The notes under the pieces: model-generated
The model's input: only the letters and a program-made list of their open reading frames with translations
Databases searched by the model: none
What the model was told of the DNA's origin: nothing
Made by a program: the position numbers and the translations under genes
Shown here: piece after piece, positions 1-11,400 of the stretch
Layout: each line of letters opens with the position of its first letter
How positions within the stretch are numbered: the first letter of the stretch is position 1
Assembly: GCA_019055375.1 (NCBI GenBank)
Contig: JAHQIW010007317.1
Location: 124,001-188,000 of the forward strand
Direction: 5' to 3'
DNA length: 64,000 nucleotides
DNA from: Parelaphostrongylus tenuis
Taxonomy: Eukaryota; Nematoda; Chromadorea; Rhabditida; Metastrongylidae

Positions 1-344
1 GGAATTGCATATAATGGCTCTGCACTGCACATAAGAATACGATATGAACAAATGCCCTATGTTTTGTGCTTCTCACTGCGTAGTTGGATTCTCCTGTGTT
101 TTGCCATTTATTTTCGCCTTATATTCTGCAGCGTACCCTCCATGTTCTGCATATCTCGTAACATTTTTGAAACCTCTCCAAATGTTGGGTCTGATTTAAA
201 GAAAGAAACTCGTTTGCCATACAATTACACTGCCGTTAACTATAAATACTTGATTTTACAGCGTATCCTACTATTTTAAGATGTAAGATATATCCATATG
301 TGTTTATGTAGTATATAATGTATACATGTGCATGTTATACGTAC

Positions 345-445
345 ATGCTTATGTACATATATAAATATATATGCATATATATATATATATATATATATAC
401 ACGTGTACATGTGTATATGTACAGATATACATGTATATACATATA
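345..445. repeat. TA/TG-rich microsatellite
   Basis: Alternating purine-pyrimidine run dominated by TA, with ATGTAC and TATACA interruptions. The open frames on both strands here are simple-sequence artefacts. Nothing recognisable is seen between it and position 945. Confidence 0.9.
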
Positions 446-947
446 TGCAAAATCTGTTCACTCCATCTCAATCATGGTTTAACATAGCGATTGCAAAAGT
501 TAAAAAATTAATTATGTTATAGCTCGTGATTAAGTTTGATATGGTTGACCTATGTTGTTGGCATTGAAACGTTGGGGACAGTAAGAGGAGCCTATCTCGC
601 TATTCATCGAAATGCCTTGAATGAAGCTGCTTGAATTACGAGAACCAGGGTAGTGATGAGGTAAGGGATGACTGGTGGAAAAGGTATTTCCCATAACCCC
701 TGATCCGTCTGCAGTCAGATTTGACGTGTTCAGTTGATACTGTTTAGATACAGAAAACCCAGTATTTATGTCAAATATTTCGCATTAATTTACTAAAAGA
801 GGTACAAATACGGAGAAGAAAATGGAAATATCATGGAGAAATGATAGGATTTATCAATTTGTTTTTTGAAATTGGAATTGTTGTAAAGGTAATCTCAATG
901 CTACAATTCCTAGAACCATTGTCTACCAGAAAAATGGCGTTGATAAA

Positions 948-1114
948 ATAAATCGCCGTTTTCTTGATGAGGACACACGACGTTGTTAACAAGTAAACTT
1001 ATTCAATAATAGCGGCTGACGTTTCGGCGATTTTCGAGGAATCCGTGAACTTCAGCCGATGTAATCAGGTAAATCTTCCTGTTGACGGCCTCGTGTATGC
1101 TCATCAAGAAAACC
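948..1114. repeat. Fold-back repeat with a CGAAACGTCAGC-type core
   Basis: The arms at about 950-985 and 1078-1113 are imperfect inverted copies sharing TTTTCTTGATGAG and ACACGA. The inner part is also inverted: CGGCTGACGTTT at about 1012 faces AACTTCAGCCG at about 1050. Read on the minus strand, the left arm resembles a + strand segment at 54880-54945 (ACGTCAGC, then a TATT..GA and AATAA..GTTGATC-like stretch), so this is a dispersed family. The CGAAACGTC string is reminiscent of retroelement ends that carry hammerhead cores, but no complete core is present here. Confidence 0.55.
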
Positions 1115-1589
1115 GTCAGTTGCTGAAACTTGAGTCGTGATTTAACTGCCATGCTTGACTATGATTTCAAAATTTGGAAAGCTGTTCTCCCAAATCCATT
1201 CGTTTGTGAGCGCCAAATATAAGTGGCCAGACAAGTTGCACTAGATCAGTGCTCGTACCAAAAAAGTTGGCAGAAATTGCACATGAGTCTACATGACCAA
1301 AAAACTGTCTATCGAAAAATCTCGAGTCGTTTAGATGGAGAATTGAATTTCTCCGTAAAGCCCTACCTAAGAGGTACATGATTGTTAGCTGTTCAGATTG
1401 CGCTTAATTATAGAGCATTAGCAGAAAGTCAAAACTCGGGATATAGTGGCATTATCGAGCCGAGTGTTGAAGGCATTTGCAATTATTATTCTTTTGAAGA
1501 TTGTTCTTGGCGTACGTCATTAATATCTACAAAAAGTATAGATTTTCAAGCCATCAAATTAGTGATAATTACGAATATCGAATGGGCAA

Positions 1590-2389
1590 TGTTGAGTTGC
1601 AAAGGATGATTTTTGTAAGAAGTACATAGGAACGTTGATAACGGTGATTTTTGACTGTCGAGTAAATTTTATCTGGAAAGAGTCAAAGTTCCATATGCTC
1701 GGACTGGTATTCTATGTGAAAGCATGAGAATGAGGATGCTGTTGGTATCAGTGTATTTGAAGACTAAAATCCTCCAAAACGGTACTATTTGTTTAAGGAT
1801 ATATAGAGAAAATAGCATCTTCTTGCTAACAGTATTGAGGACGAAAGCGGACAAAGTGGTACGGAACTGATATCGTTAATAGTTTTACGTCTAGAAAAGC
1901 TGTTCTATAATAATCAGTACAATATCTGTTGTAGAGAGATATCGCTGAGTAGTAGAACCGTAACAAGAGAGAACTCTGCGACAATATCTACTGTCGAGAA
2001 GAATGGACCTCTATTACTTATAATTTCCGTTTATTATCAGAGAACTCTGCGACAATATCTACTGTCGAGAAGAATGGACCCTCTATTAGTTATAATTCCG
2101 TTTATTATCGAGTAACTCGTATACAAACGACTCGCTCGCCTTTCTGGCACAGACATGAGGAGTCTCTACGCTTCTGCTACGGTGTCATTTTCTCACTATT
2201 CTCGCAGAACACATTAAATCAAGCATATTCTGGGCTGTAGCCAGCCAGCATCGTTCGTGGGTGGTCCATGAGGGTGATTTAAGTTGTCTCTTTATGCAAA
2301 TATCACATTACTCATGAACACATTGTTCTTCACTCGTCACATTTCATTTATGATACGCTGTAATTATAGTTTTCTATATTTTTTTGCAG
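1590..2389. other. Left end of duplication unit 1, non-coding
   Basis: This stretch aligns by eye with 29460-30226 (shared GGTATTCTA, CTTATAATTC, CTCGTAT.CAAACGA and TCATTTTTC-like strings), which marks the start of the segmental duplication. It leads directly into the HDAC exon acceptor at 2389/2390. I found no earlier HDAC exon, so the N-terminal part of the catalytic domain must be encoded upstream of the window or in an exon I could not recognise. Confidence 0.6.
1967..2110 (+). repeat. Two-copy direct tandem repeat, about 70 bp
   Basis: Two adjacent near-identical copies begin GAGAACTCTGCGACAATATC and end in TTTATTATC. They differ by a few substitutions and single-base indels. Unit 2 has a single diverged copy at about 29870-29935, so the tandem doubling is specific to unit 1. 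Confidence 0.9.
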
Positions 2390-2494
2390 ATGTCAGATAA
2401 TCAATTACGGACAACTGAAGATGGACTTGATTCTATTTTTCTAACTAGGGATACTTTTGCCATTGCACGACGAGCCGTAGGTTCCGTTCTTGAG
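2390..2494 (+). CDS. HDAC exon a (DSIFL helix region)
   Basis: The exon has 35 codons, phase 0 at both ends, with acceptor TTTTTTGCAG and donor GTATGT. It encodes [18 protein letters not shown] followed by [17 protein letters not shown], matching the HDAC6 segment just before the R-P-P-G-H-H loop (D-S-I/V-Y-x-H-P-S/N-T-x-x-A). The ATG is internal to the exon and is unlikely to be the start codon. A diverged copy in unit 2 (30227-30327) lacks a usable acceptor and is 4 nt shorter. Confidence 0.85.
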
Positions 2495-5400
2495 GTATGT
2501 CTTTACATAGTGGGATCATAATTAAGAGCTGTTATTCTCACCAGTTGGTATGATGGATCTGTTGAATACTAATGAATAACATTTAAACTCTAATTAGAAA
2601 GATGAAAATGCTTCGGAAAATTAAGTGATATAACTATCGACTATGGTTTATGTATTGATATGCCTCATTGTGAGTGACGTCTTAATTAAATGTCTTGTAT
2701 ACAACAGGAACAAATACTTCCAGTATCAGTCTTCATTTAATCTGGACATGAGTAACCACTATCTTAGTTTCTTGGTAAGCTTGAACGGATTCGTTACGGA
2801 TCCTTAATGGGAGTAACGATCCAACGTCTTTGTCTTCTTCAAAGAATAGTAATAAACACGTTCACCTAAACTTACCTTTAAGTTACGAAAGAGTGGTCGT
2901 ATCTTGTCTTGAACTGCAAGTTCCCAGAAAGAGAAGAAAGAGAGATGGCATGAGAGAAAGACTGGCGAAGGATATGCCCGGTGTAGCTTCTTATTCCACC
3001 TTCTCACCGTTGCATTTGTTCGGACTGTTGTTATCTCTAAAATTACGTTCCTCATATGAAAAATTGATGACAACTATATTATTTGTAATGTAAAGAAAGT
3101 AACTGTAACGTTTCTCTTCAGAAAAGTAATGATCATCGCAACTTTTTGTCACTTTGCTGTGCAGACCTTACTTCTTCATAGGAAATATTTAGTGTGGTAC
3201 TGTTCAGGTGCTACTCTTGCCTCTACTGTTATTCATTTAAGAAAAAATAAGAACTGTCTTCAAGATGTTCTTTGATTATATCAAACTAGGTAGAAAAGAT
3301 GAATATCGGCAGCGCAACAATTGTAGATCTCAAAGATTTCAAGTCAATACACTACGTTCATACGTTTTTAATAGCCTGAAAGTTTTTAGAATCAGTGATC
3401 TGTCGCCTTTTGTTACTACGAGGCCAACTCTCTTCGCTAAAAGGTGCCTCCATTCTTGACGAAATCAATAGTGCCTAATTAGAACTAAACTAATATGAGC
3501 GCATGTGGTGCAGTGGTTAGAGGTGCTCTGCGTTGCACACGAGGTCAATGGTTCGATCTCACGCTCGTGGCTCACCAAGCCATCCATCCCACCGGGGTTG
3601 GTAAATTGGTACCAGACTGGTCTCAGAGCATATCTGGCCTTTACAATGACTCGCGGTAGCCTTTCGCTGAACCGAGTCAATGCTGCTTATCCTCCCACAC
3701 AAGTCTCAATCACCTCAAACGAAGTAAAAAATTAAAGACGAATGCGTGGCGTATATCTCAGGGATTGATCAATGCCGGGAACTTTATCCTTCATCCTTTA
3801 ATTAGAACTAATACTAAGAATGTCGAAGTTAAAGAACATCCCCTAACCTCAACACGAATTAGAATGATCATTATTTATTTTCTTGGTCGAGCAAGGATCT
3901 TTCCCAAGAAGTAGGGTGGCAAGTAGGTTGGTTAAGTGGAAATTCCATAAAAAGTGTTCCATTGTTATTTCTCAAAGAAAATGCCCTTTAATGCGGGAAT
4001 ATATTGGTGGGACCTAAAATCATCTTATTACAAATATTTTCTTCAAGTTAGCAATTATGTGCCCAGCTAATAATCGTTTTTTATTTCAAGGATAATTGCT
4101 ATACATCTATAACGGGTTCTGCAATTATTGGGTGAGAAAATTGATACACTAAAGTAAAATGTCGTCCTGTACGAATGCGAACCTCAACGTTGACTTTCAG
4201 TGCATTGAAGCAGTTGTTCTAGTAATTCGTATTTCTTAACAAAGTTAATCGTATATCACCTATTTATCGCCACCATTGATCGCCATTGTTTGTCAAGAAA
4301 GCCGTCGGCGACGAGTATTCTGAAGAAGAGCATCACATTGATGACAGCGAAAATAGCTGGTCCACCGAGCGTAACACAAGCGTAGAATGGGTGCATCCGA
4401 TGGACGTGGGACAGTGCCCATCGAACAAACAACGCTTGAGAAACGAAACGACACACAACCATACTGAAATTTGATCACCGCTCTCCATTTTCCCCGAAGG
4501 AAGTCAAATTGTTTATCCATAACTAATGAGAATGATCTAATAGAGAATGACAACTTTTTTTTTTAAAGAAAAACACTTTTGTGAATCATTTGCGTTATCC
4601 GATCCAGTTCCAGTGCTCATAGAAAAGTTATTTTTGGTGGTTTTTGTGGTTTTTGAAGTCTGAGTAGCTATTCCATAGCTTCAATCTCGAAAAATTAGAA
4701 AGTGTACTCTATTTTCGAAGCGGTTTTTTTTATTGCGCTGTAATAACAAAAATAAAATTGTGTTTCTCATTCAAACATTTCTCGCTGTACAGAGCTTTTT
4801 CTCCGGACTTTTCATAATCATTCGATAGCATAAATCTTGTGCATACCAGCGATGTATTTGGTTTTCAAAAAGGACTTCATGTTGGGCTGTAACAATCAAA
4901 AAAAAAATATTAGGTTTCGCAAATTCAGATCATTTCCGTGATCTGCACCTTTTTTCGACCCCTTAAAAAAACGGGCCTTTTGGTTTTTTCTCGAGTTTTA
5001 GTTGCCGAATAGCTCTAATCTCAAAGATTGCAACGGTGTATCTTATTTTCAAAACGGCTTTCTTATTCCGATGTGATTGCAAGAATAAAGTTCTGTTCCT
5101 CGTCAAAATGTTTCTTGCTAGCAAAGCTTTTCCTTTGAACTTTTAGTAAATATTGTTGATGATCCTTTCATTATTATTTGAGCCAACATGTCATGTGGTC
5201 TGGTAAAGGCTCTTGTACAGCCCGAGACACGTGTTTCGTCCTTACAGACTCATCAGCCGGGCAGAACCCGTCGTCTGTCGATAATAATGAAAGGATCTAT
5301 TGAAATTTGAGCGTGGTCTTAATAAAGTACTCGAAGGAAAGGTATATTATGATAAAATACCAGCCAGCTAGCAATCGAGTGCGAAAACACTCTGTGTTAG

Positions 5401-8400
5401 GTGAATGTTTCACCTGACAAAGAGTGTAAAGCGTAGGTTGTCGACAACTATATGTAAGGAGTGTGACGCTCCCGAGAGAACTGACTACGAAAAGATCGAC
5501 AGACGACGGGTTCTGCCCGGCTGATGAGTCTGTAAGGACGAAACACGTGTCTCGAGCTGTACAAGAGCCTTTACCAGACCACATGACATGTTGGCTCAAA
5601 TAATAATGAAAGGATCTATTGAAATTTGAGCGTGGTCTTAATAAAGCACTCGAAGGAAAGGTATATTATGATTGTTGATTATCGTTGATTCCCATAATGT
5701 ATTTGGTTTTTGAAAAGGAGTTTTTAGCACGCTGTAGCAGCCAAAGACTATCAGGTTTGGCTCAGGGCAATATTGACATCAAACCACCGTGCTTTGCCGG
5801 TATGTGCATAGGGAATTCACTAAGGCCGCTAAGCCACTGCGCTTTTTCCGTTGCCAAATCTACGAAGCCTAATCTTCTTTTGATTATCACAGCTCACCTT
5901 AAATCTTTTTCAAAATCATCTTTGGAATTGGCGAGGTTTAGTAACTATCGAATGTTACTGAAAGCTCAAAAAATGCTTTGTTCAGCGAGAAATGTTCTAA
6001 TGAGAAAAATAATCTTATTTTGTTGAGAAAAGCCGTTTCCAAAATAAAATACGTCTTTGAATTTTTTTGAGACTTAAGCCATCGAATGACTACTCAGACT
6101 TCAAAAACCACTTTTTTTCGACGAGCGCTGAAACGGGGACCGAATAACGGAAAAGTACCGTTTTTGCACTTCTGGAAATGGGATGTCTTGTACCTCTCGC
6201 GGAGAAAATTCACATACCTACTATTTTATTGGCCAGTTATTGAGCAGATTAGTGCATATTTGAAAGAGAACTAGTTTTCATAATTTTTTTATCAAATTAC
6301 CGGTACTTTTTTTTCAAGACATCGTAAACAAACCAATATACAGCCCCAAAACTCTTGAGCATTGACGGTACTTTGATGCTTCATCCATCAAGGTGTATGG
6401 GCTTGATATTATGGTTAGAAACCCAACCTTTTTCCACCACTTGTTAATCTTTATTTTGGACGTGAAATGCCAATTCGCGTGTTTGCTATTGATTTCTGTT
6501 CCTGTTCAAGTTGGATTGCTAATTTTTGGCGAGACTTTTGATCGACTTCGAGGCCGGGGTAGTGCAGTGCTTAGTGATACGGTGTGTCAAGAAACAACGT
6601 TGTCAAACAAAGCACTGGTTCGATCTCTTCTCAACACTCTCAAACCTTCAATCAACGAGCGTCATAGAGGACGCTTAGCTTGGTTATCACCAGGACTGCA
6701 AAAGCCTGTCAACAACGATCTTACGGCATTCGTATGAAGGATGAGATTTTGAAGAAGCAGCGGAAGCATCATGTGAAATACTCGAAGTTTGTGGAGATTG
6801 AGTGCAAGATAACGAGTCTAATGCAAGCGTGCTGGGATCCGCACAGTAGACTGTCTTAACAGGTCGTGTAAAATGTAAAACCCAAGAAATTTGTTTGATT
6901 TTGAGGCCCAGCACATTCACTACAGTACGGATCGACTCTGATATAATCCACATCTTGCGGAAGCCTAGACTTTGCTGCTTAGTGCAACAACGTAATCTCT
7001 GTTTTATACACATTACATCATTTCAGACTTCTGATAAGTTTGTATACTTCAATGGGAAAAAGAGCTTTCACTGACACTGGCTGGAAGCTTGGTATCATAG
7101 ATTTGTATGCAAACGATCGTTCTCTGTAACTGCGAGTACTTGTGTAAGTGGGCACAGCCATAATCAATATAAGCGTCGGATGGGGCATAAAGTGTGTTCG
7201 AGCGCTGAACAAAGTCAAGTGGTGCTCCCACGACGGTTGTTACATAGATTATAAGCTTATACTTTTTTCATGATTGAATTTCCTTCAGCAGAGAAATGGC
7301 TGACGTTCCATAACGGGCTAGAAAAGCTGGTAGCAACATTTTCAAGCTTTTCACGACCGATCAATGATAGCATGGCCGATCATCATATTGGAATAGAAAA
7401 TAAGTATTTGTTGCAAATAGCAGTAGTCAACAAAGATGCATCGAGCCATTGTCTTGAGTTCTCCGTTCTATTGTGCGGTGAATAAAATTTGAGGAGGGCT
7501 CAAAAAGGGCTTAAAGAAGCTTTGAAAATTGTTTTAGAGAGCCGCGTGGACGAAACTATACCCCCATGTTCGCCAAAAGGTTAGAACATATACAGGGTTT
7601 ATTGTTCATATGGATATCTGGATTTACTGTTTTCGCATGTCTTAAAAAAAGGTAATGATTATTATTGAAATCAATCCGTATAAACAGCCGATATCACGGA
7701 GTGAATTTTTGGTAATGTATTAGCTGCAGGGAAAAGCTTGAAAAACTTACGTTGCTATGTTGAACTTAACTACTGCACTATGGAGTGTTGGATGTTGTAG
7801 GGACAGTCCGGAAATTTGCATAATAGTCCGTGTATGCAAGAATATGCTGAAGAGTTCGTCATTTAGAGAGTTCTAATATTGTAGTACATGTTTTTTCGAT
7901 GACAATCTGTCAAATCAAATACCGACCTGTTTCCCTCCATAAGCAAAGCCCAGTAATCTGCCAGCAAGAATTTACGGGGCAAAATACCACAGAGTAAAGC
8001 AAAACTGGCGGCGATGTGATGAAGAAGTAATTCAGCTGTCCATTTAGACCACTCGTGATTGATCATATCAAATGCATCGTGTGCGAAATATGCTAAAATA
8101 TCGCTTAACAAAACTCAAACATCTACAGCAATAAGTCTTGAAACTTAGATTTTTATTTTGTTTTTGCGTTTTTGTTTCGAACCATATGGTGGGAAACAAT
8201 TTGTCGGGAGCCGTAAGATTGATATTGCGACCATGTTAAAGTACTTCAACAATCAAGAGTGCAGGCATCAATCGTTCGCTCTAGACGTGAATTCAGTTGT
8301 AAACCAACCAATTGAAATTATCGGCAGGTGAACAGCCCATGGTTGATACCAGTGAATAACGTCCTCAAACATCTCCCTTGTATACATAATGAAAAACACA

Positions 8401-11400
8401 GTTGACCAGACACCCGCAATCAGAGAGTGAAGGAGACAAATTGACAAATTTTGCAATCGATACCTCCTACAATAATTCAAAGACGGAGCACTTGTGTTAT
8501 TTTCAGTTTGAGAACGAAACACCACTTTTGTATTCTTTTGATTGATATAAATAGTAAACGTACTTGAAATCCGTAAAGGACTGCCACATGAATGTCTTTA
8601 CAAATAAACTAGAAAGTTGAAAACATGCGAAATATGCAATAAACTGCGCGAGAAACGACGGATGAAAAAGTTTTGAGAATGGTGGAATCTCAAATTCAGC
8701 GCCTCCATCGTTGAAATTGGCATGAATTGACATTAAAATGGTCTGAAATTACCACTGAAGTTGTGACTTAGGGTAACGTAAACATAATCTTTACATAGAT
8801 ATATTACTTGTTACACTTTTACTAAAACTATGGTCGTTAAAAGCAGTCTGGAAATTCGCGGATTTGAAGTTTATTTCGATTCAATTTAGCAATAAAGTGC
8901 TTCCGCACAATATGTCGATACATATTAATTAAGGTTTAGCTACTTTACGCTAATAGACTTTCCCTCCATCCATAATATAAACATAGAGACCTATTAGGAC
9001 TAGCATTTCGGAAGTCAAAAGTCTCTGTAAGACTACTACGCAAAAGTAAATTGCACTGTGTTTACTCTAAAGGGCGTAGTATATAAGATCCCTGTCCCTA
9101 TCACCTTAAGTTTTCGGTGATTCAAGCGAATTTATAATTCACCACGCCGTCTGGTGGAGGTTGATTTGGTACGTAAAAGTTGATCTAACAAAGAAGGAGG
9201 CATTATTGTATGAAGTTAAGAGAAAGTGACGACTGACAGTTGTAGTATGACGGGTGGGAGAGGTGTGATGGCAGTTGGATTTGCCGCACTAGGACACCCC
9301 CCACCCCTCGTCTCTCCCATAAGCATCGGAGGCGAAGTAAACGGGAACGAACGGGGCTGGAGGAGATGAATCAGCCCCACATTCGCAACGACGTTTGCCA
9401 CGTAGCACGAAACTTTATCGAGTGCTTCTCATATCGGGTTACCGACGAATGTTCGGGTTGAAGGCGATTGGAGGTCATTCTAACGGTCCAACCACACTTC
9501 TGGATACGGGAGAAATTCTCAGAATTTGGTTCTCGTGAAAGAGATTTCAAAAATCTCGTCTATGCACGTGACGATTTAAAGTGTATCGATTTGGTATTGG
9601 TCTGTATTGATGTCGTTATTTGTTGGTGAATCATCGTGGATCTGTTTGCTGTTCCTACTCGCAATATTAAGTTTTGTACGACTTGACTATCTTTCAAATT
9701 TTCGTGATGGTTAGATATCGAATCCCTCTGAGATTTGTTTCGCAGTCTGTTGCAATGTATTTCTCATTAGATGTAAATTACTCAATGATTTATTAACATA
9801 TATTTTCTAGTCGCGAAAAAAGCGAAATTAAGTAGTAACGAACTATTGACGTGTTTGCAACTCTCAATGTTGTTTGAAAACATCATTAATCGTTTACTTT
9901 CATATCGACAGTTGAAAGTGGTTGGATCAAAAAAAGAAAAACTGGCAGTCATGTAGATGTGTGAAGGTCAATTATGTGCACAAACTAGCTATTGCATGGA
10001 TTAAACTAATTAAGTAGAATACTTGCATACAAGGTGTTCTTGGATCGTAGATTATAAATATTGTACACTGACTTTCGCATAGAAGAGTTTTTACTACACT
10101 TTTTGAAGCACGGAATAGATGATAAACTCTGTTTATCGAATTCACCGTACTGCGTTGTTAGGCAACCACTGATTCCACCCTGCTGTAAAGTAAGGTGCAC
10201 TCTAAGAAAAGCTGTCTGTAGCTGTTTACATCCTGAACCGTAGCTTAGAAAGGGCATGTCGATGATACTGGAGAGAGTATGGAGAGTAGTAGTGTTTAGA
10301 TAAATTTAAGTTACATAGTCCTTGTTGATCAAGCAAATAGAACGAGGGTGATGATAATGAATTTATTTGGCTAGAGTTGCAATGTGTTCGTCTTCTAAAT
10401 CCAAAACCGATGATTCCAATTCACTAGATTTACGTTACCGTTTCCGAGTTTAGACCGTACCATCTGCATCTGAACTTAATGTCACACAATCGTGACCACA
10501 ACTTGTTAGCCCCAATATTTTTTCGCCCAGGGTTTCCTATGCCGATTGTGAGTAGGACTCATGAAGCGAATCATACTACTTATTGATCACTGCATAGAGA
10601 TATTTGAATGAATCACATAAGTACCTATCCACTGTGCTGAGGCACTTCTTGCATTCGAATCGTGTTCTCATATCCGTCATTCACAAAACTCTTCAAACAT
10701 CTGCGTGTGGATTCGTCTGCCACATGAGGATTTCCATTTTCTTCAAGAATGTCGCTGAATGTTTGTTTAGTCAATTCTTTTTCGGGTCTTGGATTAGCCT
10801 AGATAGGACATTCCCCCATCGAGTACAGGGATCAAATTAGTCCGAGATAAGTTTAGTATTGATATTCCAATTCCTGAAAATTGGGAGGCTTGGTGAACTC
10901 GAATCTCATAGTCGATCTAGCGGTCGATCTACTATGCTTTGAAGAAGTGCTCTTCTTATTCTCAGATGCGTATGTCATCATACAAAATGTTCTCTTGCAT
11001 TGTCATTGCTCGACCTTGCGTAGATGTCTACAGTTATGTGGAATCCAGGCATAATTTTATTTCAGTATCCTACTGAGGCACAAGTTTTCGTCCCTCTTAC
11101 GCCAAAAGAACGAATATCGGATTTTATTCCGATGATGTTTTTACCTCTCGATCATTTCATAATCTATTCGACCGACTTGTTTATTTTTTTGTCTCACTTC
11201 CTCTTTCGATTGATTTATTGCGAAAGCACTAATTTAGTTGCGCCTAGGTGTTCCGTATGCTCCTGTTGAGCAACGTTCGACCTTAATCATCGTCGATGAT
11301 CGGTTGCTCGTATAACTTGTTTGTTCTGAAGGATCTTATCTCTATTACGAATAGCTCAGAAAAATCGCTGCATCGTTTCCATCTGCGGATTTTCTTCAGA

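Larger units (their letters stand above)
5178..5672. mobile_element. Hammerhead-bearing tandem/fold-back retroelement fragment
   Basis: A segment beginning GAGCCAACATGTCATGTGG (5180-5282) reappears inverted at 5493-5600. Independently, a 70-bp segment with GAAAGGATCTATTGAAATTT occurs twice in direct orientation (5284 and 5606; period about 322 bp). Each inverted arm contains a hammerhead motif. Tandem units of this size with an internal hammerhead, plus an inverted partial copy, resemble termini of Penelope-like elements or retrozymes. No reverse transcriptase is visible nearby. Homologous pieces lie at 15538, 35420 and 54370. Confidence 0.7.

Noticed and set aside
1012..1062. Hammerhead at the centre of the 948-1114 fold-back
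   Set aside because: CTGAAGTT does not satisfy CUGANGA, and stem I pairing clashes with the CGGCTGA/TCAGCCG hairpin. It is only reminiscent of a ribozyme.
7018..7231. Possible extra TLC exon (FVQRSN) weakly shared with 39260-39330
   Set aside because: Exons 4 and 5 join directly in perfect phase in both paralogues, and the similarity is explained by intron homology from the segmental duplication.
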